A stretch of DNA of 64,000 bases from Artocarpus heterophyllus. Its lineage: Eukaryota; Streptophyta; Magnoliopsida; Rosales; Moraceae. Below are positions 1 through 10,018 of the stretch, piece by piece. Under the pieces are notes generated by a model. It did no database searches. It saw nothing but the letters and a program-made list of their open reading frames with translations, and was not told the DNA's origin. The position numbers and the translations under genes are program-made. Each line of letters starts with the position of its first letter. The stretch's first letter is position 1. The DNA lies in NCBI GenBank assembly GCA_025403435.1, contig CM046350.1, forward strand, positions 34,414,062 to 34,478,061, written 5' to 3'.

Positions 1-592
1 TTTCCTGCCAGAGACTAGCAAAGAACGACTCCCCTAGCATGGCCTCTCTAATGGTTTTAATCATTAGGAGGCGAGTGGCTTTACTCCTCCTTGGTGGCTT
101 TGTTGCTGGTGCTTGCACGGCGGTCTTGGCGGTTGGCGGCTGGTCCTGGGTCAACGATGCCCTAGTTCTTGTCGGCAACTGGCTATTTTGGCCTTGGCAT
201 CCTCTTCCTCTTTGCTCTAGCCCCTTTGATCGGCGGAGGTTCTCCACCATCCTATGTCGCTCCTCTCTGGATACCTATTGGGAAAACATATCTACAACAG
301 ATAATCTATCAAGTCAGAAGAAGCTCAGCAGATATAAAAAAAGAGCATACCATCGATCCAGAGCTAGTGCGACAGATAGAGGTGCCTGATCATATCATCG
401 AGGTCCTCGTCTACTATGGGTGGCCCTAGATCAAAGAAGCCACTTGATGAGTCTTTAGGAACTAGGCGATGACGACTCCCTCATTAGCCACCCGAATTGA
501 CTGGTGCTTGGCCCCTAGGAAGTCCTCAGCACTCGGCCTTGCAACTGTTACCTGCCTGGCCAACCAGGCAAGTTAGATGTTTGCGCAAGGGT
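1..592. other. Gypsy-element interior, no recognisable gene
   Basis: This stretch probably belongs to the interior of the Ty3/gypsy element whose LTR ends at 2788, because it runs without a visible boundary into the antisense ORF remnant. The open frames here (39-389, 169-429 and 497-709 on the plus strand) have low-complexity or patchwork translations that match nothing I recognise. The window cuts the element off on the left. Confidence 0.4.
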
Positions 593-1784
593 TTATTTGG
601 TTGGATCCCTCAAACTAGCCGTAATGTTGGAGATTGGTCTTCCGAAGTAGGAAGGACTGCTACCGATAAGACTCGGGCTTGTTGTATAAGTCCTCCACTG
701 CTCCGATGACCTTACTCGGTGCCCACGATCTCTTCCACTAGACGTGCCCCTCTCGAACTTGGTTGGGATCTCTTGGTCCTTGGGCACTAGCTCACTGGCT
801 CGGGCTAGGTAATTCTCCTCGATGAAGAACCATTCGAACTTCCATAACTTGTTTGAGTCGGGGTTGTACAAGATGAAGTCCTTCTTGAAGCCGATGAAGT
901 AGTACCATCCCAACTGCCCAGGATGCCTTTTCATTTTATACACTAGTTTAAATGCTTTCCATGGTATCTCAGTAGCCTGGTAGTACTTTCAAAGTATGTA
1001 CATCCCAACCATGCAACGGTAGCTGTTTGTGTTCAACTAAGCAAGGCATACGTTGAGATCATTCAAAGCCTGGCAGAGGAATAAATGGAAGGGGAGATGA
1101 AGTCTGGCCCAAAAAAACTTGGCATACAACATGATGTGACTAGTGGGCAGGTTCAACGATGAGTCTCCTTCCCTGGGCAGGATGAGGTCCACATCCTCCA
1201 GGATACGGTATTCTTGAGGAAGTGCATCAAGCCAACCTTGCGTCATGGCGCACATATACCCAACAGAGGAGGTCTACCTGGGTCTAGAACTTCTGTAGGC
1301 TATGAAGCCCTAAACCCTGGTGACGATAGGCCTTTCCTTGGCTTCTTCATCTATGGCAGCTTTTTTAGGCTCCACTTCCCCAATTGGCCCATCCTCGTCG
1401 AAAACGTCCATGGTTACTGGCTGGCAACAAGGACAAAGACCCTGACACCCTGGCCTGAGGTGCTCAGAATTTCAGAGCCTGCCACCAAGCCAGCATGCTC
1501 CTAGGCTGTAACTCAGGAAGTGCCAACAGCAGCTACCCCGATGTATGGGTCCTCACCCCTACATGGCCTAACTGGATGTCTCTCTTTGAGCATGTCAAGG
1601 AACTCCTGCTTGGGCATGGTTCCTACACCAAGACTCAAAACATCGGCTAACCGGCTGTGTCGTCACGATCGGGGGAAACCCTTTCATTGTCCACATCCTC
1701 GGTTGTTGATCGGTCAGTATCTGTACTACTGTCTGACCAGGATATGTTCACGTTCACGTTCTAGGAATCACTAAGGTTACTCAT
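593..1784 (-). pseudogene. Antisense ORF remnant of a Ty3/gypsy element (Transposase_28/PF04195-like)
   Basis: The minus strand has a candidate ATG at 1784, then broken frames. The 1255-1037 piece carries LILPREGD and a hydrophobic LHLPFHLFLCQALNDL stretch. The 943-593 piece carries GQLGWYYFIGF and KLWKFEWFFIEENYL. That order (REGD, then F-hPhHPhh-like, then GWYYF, then the W-K..FF box) is what I know from the plant family called putative gypsy type transposon (PF04195). Frameshifts and stops interrupt it, including a stop seven codons after the ATG, so no full protein can be made. It lies antisense to the LTR at 2176-2788. Additional antisense ORFs between pol and the 3' LTR are known from Tat-lineage gypsy elements. 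The family assignment rests on remembered motifs only; the protein's role is unknown. Confidence 0.5.
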
Positions 1785-1940
1785 TTCTAAATGTCCTTTT
1801 TGGAAAATTTATGTACTCGGGTTTATGGAAGCTCGGGATGAATTCAAAGTCCTCGGGTCGTGAACTATGGCTCGGCAGCTAAAATTCAAAGGTCTAAATT
1901 TTGGTTGTGCAAACACACTAACTAATAGGGGATCGACCCC

Positions 1941-1948
1941 TATTTATA
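1941..1948 (-). promoter_or_regulatory. TATA box for the antisense ORF
   Basis: On the minus strand the sequence reads CCTATAAATAGGGG, a textbook plant TATA element, about 160 bp upstream of the candidate ATG at 1784. Its orientation fits the antisense ORF and not the LTR on the plus strand. Confidence 0.45.
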
Positions 1949-2175
1949 GGCGCCTCAGGCGCAAAACCCTAGGCACAAAAATCAAAAAGGTGAAATGATT
2001 ACGCTCGTTAAGGAGATACCAAATCGCGTGCTAACATGTGTCCTTCCAAGCTCCATCATGTGACCCCTTGTCTTTGACTCCTTGGCACACCGACCAAAGA
2101 CTAAATTTGAGCCTATCACACCCTCTCGACACCGTCCCCTTGGCTAAGCATCGACCAGGTGCACTCGGGGGCTGC

Positions 2176-2788
2176 TGTTGGGGGTGTGCTTAGTAAATGT
2201 GCTCAGCAGACGTATCAAGAAGCACAATATCAACTCTGAAAGCTTGGCTTGTTATGTCTGAGGTGCTCTACAGGTCCCCCGCTGACCATGGCGTAAGTCG
2301 TCACCTCCTTGGAATGGACATGTGCTCGAGTCGGGTTGTCAGAGCCTACACGTAGAATGTCAAACACCACAGGAAGGCGACAAATAGTTGTGTCTTTGCC
2401 CTCAGATGGAGGTTGATCCTCCGGTGGAGGCCATGACGCGTGTCATCTACCCTCTGACCGACCTTGATACGACACACAGGTCGTGGGCAAAACCCACCTA
2501 ACACTTGGTTCAAGTGGCAGCCTATAAATAGGGCATATTTACTATAGCTAGGCCAACATGCTCCTTCCCAACCAACTGGCTCCCGCTCTTTACCGAGCTT
2601 CGTTTGCCTTGAGCTACAGAGAGCCCTTGTCTGGTACCCTACTAGTGTCCTCCTTTACCTCTGAAGCGTCCTTCCTCTTATTATAGGTTCATCTGAATAG
2701 GCAGAGGCAAGCAAGGAAGAGCCATCTGACTACCGTGTGTAGTAGCACTTGGTGTTGATTCACCGCCACTTACTATTAAGCATCAACA
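2176..2788 (+). repeat. 3' LTR of a Ty3/gypsy element
   Basis: The LTR begins TGTTGGGGG and ends CATCAACA, giving the inverted TGTTG/CAACA termini of an LTR. A purine-rich stretch just before it (2165-2175, CTCGGGGGCTG) can serve as the polypurine tract, which makes this the 3' LTR. A TATA box (TATAAATA) lies at 2523-2530. Length is 613 bp. The partner 5' LTR is outside the window, so no target duplication can be tested. It stops only 31 bp before the gag ATG of the next copia element, which suggests insertion into that element's leader. Confidence 0.6.
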
Positions 2789-2819
2789 ATTTTAATGTTT
2801 GATATGCTCGGTTAGCAAT

Positions 2820-5800
2820 ATGTCTAATCTTATTGTCAACCTACTCGCACTTGAACAAATAATTAGCGAGGATTATATCAAATGGAAAAGTAATATGAAC
2901 CTTATGGTCATCAACAACGACTACATGTTCATCCTCCTAGAGGAGTGTCCTTTGGTCACGCTAAAGGCAAAAAGCCAACTAGAAATCCAAATGTTACTTG
3001 CTAGCTGGCATGTCTAAAGTACTTCACAAGAAGCATGAGAATTTGGAGACTGCTTATGAGGTAATGCAATCATTGGATGGCATGTTTGGCCAATCAAAAA
3101 AGAAGGCTTGTCTTAATGCCTAATCAAAAGAGAAGGCTCTTCTTGATGCCTTGAAATTGTTCATGAACAACAAGAATGAAGCCATGCACTCATGTTTGTG
3201 CCATGTGCTCAACATGATTAATCACCTTTATAAGGCTGAGCTTAATTGAGCAACCATAGATAAGGATACATAGGTGGGAATGATCTTAGAAAGTTTAAGT
3301 CTCATCTTGTAGCGATTCAAGACCAACTATATCATAAACAACATGCATACAGGGCTTACTTAACTGTTGAACGAGCTCTAGAGATATGAATCTATTCACT
3401 ATGTAAAAGGTTGGCGAAGCAAATGTTGGCAACGTTGCAAGTTTTTCCAAGAGAAAAAAAGAAAAAGAACAAAAATTTTGGGAAACATAAGTCTAAGAAG
3501 AATAAGAAGAAACCCAAGATGGCTGACAAAGGCAACGAGACTGGCTCTGAGACAAAGGCCAAGAGAAAATGTTTCCACTACTATTAGCCAAACCATTGGA
3601 AGACAAATTGCAAGCAGTATCTTAAGGAGCTAAAGAAGAAGAAATACCAAAGTAAATGTGATTTACAAGTTTTAGAAACATGTGTTATAGAGAATAAGTT
3701 TTAACTTGGGTAGTTGACTTGGAGCAACTAACCATGTTTGTTCTTATTTGTAGAGTCTTAGTTCTTCATAGGAGCTTGTCGATAGGGAGTACACAATAGT
3801 CATGGGCAATGGAGCAAGAATTTTAGCTAAAGTAGTAGGAGAAGTTAAGCTTCTATTTAGGAACATTTTTAAACAATGTTTATTTTATTCCTGAATTTAG
3901 AAGAAATTTGATTTATGTTTCTAAATTAAATGAACAATAACTTAAAGTTACTTTTGATAATGAAATTGTTTCTATTTCAAAGAATGGTTTAAAAGTATGT
4001 TTTGTAAAACTAAATGATGGCTTATATTTTATTATACCTGGTCCTAAACCATTGCTTAACATTGAAATGTTCAAAGTTGCTAAACCTAAGAAAAAAAGGC
4101 AAAAGATTTCTCATGATAATAACACATATATATGACATCTTAGACTAGGTCACATTGACCTAAACAAGATTAAGAGACTTGTAAATGATGGTCCTTTGAG
4201 GGAACTAAAAGTTAGTAAATTCCTAGCCTACGAATTCTATTTGGAAGGTAAAATAACTAAGAGACCTTTCTCAGCTAAAGGTATAAGAGCCAAAGAACCT
4301 CTTAAGCTGATATATACTGATGTATGTGGACTTTTAAAAGTCCAAGTAGAAGGTTGGTATGAATATTTTGTCTCATTTATTGATAATTATTTTAAATATG
4401 GTGATGCTTAACTAATGCAAAGGAGTTCCAAAACTTTTGGAAAGTTCAAGTAATTTCGAGCGGAAGTTGAGAAGCAATTAGGAAAACAAAAAAAAGGTGC
4501 TTCGATCGAATCAAGGTGGTGAGTGTCTGGACATAGAATTTACAGGCCATTTGATGGAAAGCGGAATAGTTTTGCAATTCATGCACCTACAACTCTACAA
4601 AAAAAGGTGTCGCTGAGAGGAGAAATAGAATGCCACTCGACATGATGTGATTAATGTTGAGTTATTCTTCACTGCCTACATCCTTATAAGGATACACCTT
4701 AAGAATCACAATTTACATTCTAAACTTGGTTATTTCTAAGTCTATACCTAAGATGCCTTTATAGATGTGGAATGATGAAAACTTAGTTTGAGACATATCC
4801 GCATATGGGGTGTCTGACAAATATGCTGAAGCCTAAAACTAAGAAGTTGGAACCTTATTCGGAAGTCTGCATCTTTGTAGGTTATCCTCAAGATACAAGA
4901 GGAGAGTTATTCTATAGTCAAAAAGATAATAAAGTGTTTGTCTCGACAAACGCCACTTTTCTTAAGCACGACTATACGAAAGGCTTCAAACCTAGGAACA
5001 AAATGGTTTTAGAAGAATTACTTGCTGATCAGATCAGCCCATAACTGACAAGAGCTATCGACGAGCTTGCAAAAGTTGTCGAACAACAAACCAAAGAGGT
5101 CACAACTTATAGTCAAATGCCTTTAGTACTTCTTTGTAGTGGGAGGGAAATTAGATTACCCACTTGTTTTCGTGGAGAAGCACAACTAGTCGTTATGTTT
5201 GACACTTAAGAAGATCCATTTTTATGTCAATAATGGAAGATTCTGACAAAGAAAAGTGGCTAAAAGCAATAAAACTCGAGATGGAATCCATATATTCCAA
5301 CTTGGTCTAGGAGCTTGTTGATCCTTCCGAAAGGGTAAAACCCATAGGGTGCAAATGGATGTACATGAGAAAGAGAAAAGTAGATGGAAAAATGGAGACT
5401 TTCAAAGCTACGCTAGTAGCCAAAGGTTATACCCAGAGGGAGAGAGTTGACTATAAAGAGACTTTCTCCTTAGTTGCTATGCTTAAGTCCATTTAGATAC
5501 TCTTATCCATCGTTGTGCATTTTGATTATGAAATTGGCATATGAATATCAAGATGACGTTTCTAAATAGCTATCTTAGAGAAACCATCTATATGATGTAA
5601 CCAAAAGGTTCATAGCTGAAGGCCAACAGTTGAAAGTATGCAAGCTCCAAAAGTCCATTTATAGACTAAAGTAGGCTTATAATCTATGAAAAATTAGATT
5701 TGATGAGGCTATTAAGTCTTATGGTTTTGAGCAAAACCAAGATGAACAGTGTGTCTACAAGTATACAAGAGAAAAAAAGGTAGTTTCTTGCTACTTTAAA

Positions 5801-6778
5801 TTGATGACATCCTACTCATTGGGAGTGATAAAGAATTAATGTCATAAGAAAAATAATGGTAAGCCAGCCAATTCCAAATGAAATATTTGGGAGAGGGAAG
5901 TTATGTTTTTGGTATCCAACTCATCCAAGAATGCAAGAAAAAGCTTTTGGCATTATCGCAGGTTACGTACATAGAAAAGTGCTTGTCAGGTATAGAATGC
6001 AGAACTTTAAGAGAGGGAATTTACCTTCCAGCATGGTATTCTTCTCTATAAAGAGTAGTGCCCGAAGACTCCTTAGGAGGAAAAGAACATGAGACATTTC
6101 CTTTATGCGTCAGCAATTAGAAGCTTGATGTATGCTATATAGTGTACTGGGCCTAATATCTGTTATACAATGGAAGAGTTAGTAGGTTTCAGTCAAATCT
6201 AGGATTTGATCACTGGACGGTTGTGAAGTACATTCTCAAATATCTTAGAAGAAAAAGAAACTATATGTTTGTGTATTCTGATAGAAAATTCTCTTTCAGT
6301 GGTTACATAGATTTTAATTTTCAATCAGATCGAAAAATCAAAAGTCGATCTCAAGTTTTGTGTTCACTCTTGATGTGGAGCCATTATCTGGAGGAGTGTG
6401 AAACAAAAGTGTGTTTCTAACTCGACAATAAAGGCAAAATATGTGGTTGCTTATGAAGCATCCTTGGAAGCAGTCTAACCTCGAAAGTTCTTCACTAATC
6501 TAGAAGTTGTTCGAGATATGGATAAGTCGATTAAACTGTATTGTGATAACATTGGTGTAATCATAAATATCAAACAACCCAGAAACCACAAAAACACAAA
6601 GCATATAGAGAGAAGGTATCATCTAGTTTGGGATATAGCCTATAGATATGACATGACCACGTTGAAGATTATGTTGGAGGACAACATTACAGATCTGTTT
6701 GCATAGACCTTGCCTATCAAAGGTTTAGAGAAGTATTTGGAGGGTTTTGGATTAAGAAACATTTTTCATCTACTTTAA
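2820..6778 (+). pseudogene. Copia element A gag-pol, heavily decayed
   Basis: This is a Ty1/copia polyprotein in the usual order. Gag starts at the ATG at 2820 (MSNLIVNLLALEQ, then DYIKWKSNMN). The CCHC zinc knuckle near 3568-3611 has a Cys changed to Tyr and an internal stop. The GAG-pre-integrase motif and integrase core lie at about 4120-4640, and the capsid-like FVGYPQDTRGELFY motif near 4876. Reverse transcriptase spans about 5270-5850, and RNase H about 6220-6700 with LYCDN near 6536. Dozens of stops and frameshifts separate the blocks. The RT catalytic box is damaged: the codon before xDD is TAA at 5797-5799 and the Val is Ile. The last stop is at 6776-6778. It belongs to the same lineage as the element at 24126-28112 but is more diverged. 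The 5' LTR and leader are missing. Confidence 0.9.
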
Positions 6779-6792
6779 GGCAAGTGGGAGAT

Positions 6793-8604
6793 TGTTAGAA
6801 TAGATGTCGTCAAAGCATATGATTTTTTAGAAGGACATATTTATAAATAAATAAAGTGAATTTTTCATTATATTTGTGCGTATGTATTTTGAATACTTTA
6901 TGAATATCATTAAAATTCAACAATTATATGTATGACCTTAAATATTGTATATAAGTGTTATATATAAGAGGATAATATATAAGGGTGATAATTAAAAGAA
7001 TCAGTAACATATAATTAATTACTAAATTAAAGTATGAAATCTTTAATTGAGCGTTACTAGTACAGGTCATTTCTATTAAGAATAGAATGATCTTATTCAA
7101 ACCGTTAATGTAGTGAGTTATTAAATAAGTACATTGTACATAATGAGTTTCTATAGAACCGAGACATAATGAGATATGAGCAGCTAATAATTTCCATCAA
7201 ATATAGTAAGTTCTAATCATATGAACCACTGGTCGTATATAAGATGATCTTAGTCATGAGTTATTAATAAACTCCTATTTATGGAATTATGTCTTTTGAT
7301 TTACTCAGTACGGATTCAAAAATCTAATCCTATTGCTTGTATGTTAGAGGCATAGTAAAGTAAGTAGTCGGGAATGTTAATATTACAAGATGGAATCCAT
7401 TCATTTTCTAATGAGAAGTAGACAAATAATTCTCTTGATTATTTGATTATTGATTTTGGTCTTATATAATAAAAGTGCTCAATTCATGATTAAGTTCATG
7501 AATTTGTTATTCATTAAAGAATTAATGGCACTCAAGGATAAAGAAATAATTAGAGAGGTTAACGGATTTTACCTAACTCTAATTATGAATTATTTAAAAC
7601 TCTAATTATGAATTATTTATAGAAGACAATTATATATAATGACTATATGAAATGGATGACTATATTAATCTTTGTAAACATTGTTTAGACAAGTAAAATT
7701 ATTGGTTTAATTAATTTAGAATTATAGAATTTTAAATTAAATATCACTCAAAATAAATTAATTATGAATTAATTTATAATTATTAAATAATTAGATTATT
7801 TAATAACATATAATTAATTTTTGAAGACTCACAGTAGGGTCCACTCACTGTGTATGGCGCCATGCACACTATGCAAAAGAATATTCCTTGTGCAGTCCAA
7901 AGCTTGATTGCCAAGTTTCCATATTTAGAAATTCTATTTTTTGGAAGAATGTGATTTAATTGATATTTGGAAAGTTAAATTTAGAAACGATTGAGATTAA
8001 GTAACAAGCATATTTTTTCTGTACGTTCTCCTTAAATTGGTGCCACACATAGATAGAGTATCTATGTGTGGTGGCGCCTGCTGCAGATAAGGAAAATGAG
8101 AAAATCTCTTTAATTTTAATTAAATATTTGATATTTAAATTAAAAATAAAAGAATCTTCAAGAATTAGTTAGGTCTCCTATTCTTAATAAATAGACGCAT
8201 TCTCTATTTATTCTATACACAATTAAAAATCTTAGTTAAACTATAAAAACTCTGCTAGACAACCTGGTGTAGGTATGTAGAGATAGAAAGAAAGAAAAGA
8301 AGAGTTCTTCATTCCTAATCCCGTTTTGCTTATGTGTTGAGATTAGCCAGAGACTGAAGTAAAAAGTGTGGTCCTTAGAAACCTTGATTCCTTTTATGCC
8401 CACCCATTCGTCCATCCAATGTCGAGAACTAGGTGAGGAATATAGTGGTTTCCCTCTTGAGAATGTCCATACCAACTAGAAGAATTACAATTTCTCCTCT
8501 TCATTTAGATACACAAAGTTACATATTTATTTAGCGTTAAATTGATATAATTTATAGCACATTTTACAAAAGTTTTAAGAATTTTTTGTTATATACATTC
8601 CACA
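6793..8604 (+). repeat. 3' LTR of copia element A
   Basis: The LTR starts TGTTAGAATAG directly after the polypurine tract CAAGTGGGAGAT (6781-6792) and 14 bp after the pol stop. It shares the motif ATAAATAAATAAAGTGA near its start with the LTRs at 18559, 20488 and 28126, showing common descent. The 3' end is placed at TTCCACA (8604) by analogy with the TCCAACA end of those LTRs and is approximate. A short inverted repeat (about 8043-8069, around CACACATAGATAGAGTATCTATGTGTG) lies in its second half. Confidence 0.6.
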
Positions 8605-9659
8605 CCATAACCACATCTCCACTAATTTGTGAAAATAGTTTTTAAAAACCAAAAATTTTGATGCCTCTCACTAATGAAGGATGAGGTGCGGAAATAATTG
8701 GTAAATATCTTCCTCTGTTGCGGATAATTACGCCCGGAGAGCATGAAATTTGTTATTACTCTTCTCTCTTCTAATTTATTTTGATGCATTCATTGTTGAT
8801 GATCTCTGAAACAAAGAATCTTCAAAGAGCAAATAAGAGTCGATAAAACCACATTCTGTGATCATGAACTCCTTAATCAACCGAAAAAATGCTGAAAATT
8901 CATTTGACTTCTGTGTTTATGGTGACAACATTTCTGTAGGCAAGAATTTCGATATGAAACTTACGAGAACCCAATTAGTTTGGCTAAAAAAAGGTGAAAA
9001 TAGCTTGTTTAATATGTTATTCTATTTTTTACTCTAACATATAATGCTACTTTAAATGTTATATCTACTTTTTATTTATAATTATTAAGCTTTGGACTTA
9101 GTAAAATAAATTTCAATTTTGACATCAAGTATAATATGTGCCAAATTTTGGTATTTGATTATTATTGATTGAATTATTCATTATTCATTTCATAAGTATA
9201 ATATCATCATTTTCTAGTTATTTTTAGATCAAAAAATTTAATTTTATAAGTTTTAAATCTTAATAATTATGACAGAAAATAGATAATGACAGAAGATAAA
9301 TATAGTATTTGAAACATCATTATCTATTATGGTAAAAAATGAAATAGCATATCAAATGTATTATTTTCATATTTTCTAGCTAAACAAATGACTAACATTT
9401 TTATTGGACACAGTCTAATTGAATATTGAATTGGATGCTTCTAAATGTTAAAATTCTGCATTCCCACATTTATTTGGAACAGGTTTGGAAATGCCCTCAG
9501 TTCTTGTTCGATGTTGTATGCAAATTATATCCAGTAATCTTGTGGGTGGTCCCCATGAGTTTGAGAAACCTCTCAATTTTTCTTTTTTTAATTATCAAAT
9601 TAAATAAATAAATGTGATAAATAAAGAACCTGGTTCTACAGATACATATCTAATATCTA
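8605..9659. other. Intergenic, no recognised gene
   Basis: This is AT-rich sequence between the copia A LTR and the first exon of the DUF3067 gene. A 57-codon ATG-started frame lies at 8864-9037 on the plus strand; its translation contains SFDFCVYGDNISVGKNF and matches nothing I know. It could be a chance frame or an eroded exon. The promoter of the DUF3067 gene should lie in the right-hand part, but no clear TATA box stands out. Confidence 0.4.
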
Positions 9660-9785
9660 ATTGTGTGGCTGTCCTGTGTTTGACTGCTCTCCATTGGCCT
9701 CTCATCTCATTCCATCTGTTGTTGCTTCTTCTGCCGCCATATCCTCTTTAGGCTCTCATCATCAACTAAGTTAGCTGCTCTACAA
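9660..9785 (+). other. Probable 5' UTR exon of the DUF3067 gene
   Basis: A pyrimidine-rich stretch (about 9690-9760, rich in CTC, TCT and CTTC) without any ATG ends at a good donor, ACAA|GTAAAG, with GT at 9786-9787. The matching acceptor TTTTGCAG is at 10008-10015, three bases before the start codon at 10019. Leaders of plant nuclear genes often look like this. The left edge is a guess. The intron it predicts (9786-10015) contains a long A-rich run near 9799-9829. Confidence 0.5.
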
Positions 9786-10018
9786 GTAAAGAATTTATTA
9801 AAAAAAAAAAAAAAAAAGAAAAAAAAAAGAATAGGTCAATTATGATTTATCTGTCTTAATTAAAGAAATTTCCCGTAAAAGCCCATTCCCCAGGTATATT
9901 TCTTCTCTCTCATCCCTTCTCTTCCTTGATCCATGTTTTTTCCTTGTGAAACTTTATTGAATTTGAGAAAATTAATTTTGACCCTAATAACGTACACCTT
10001 TTTTATGTTTTGCAGAAT

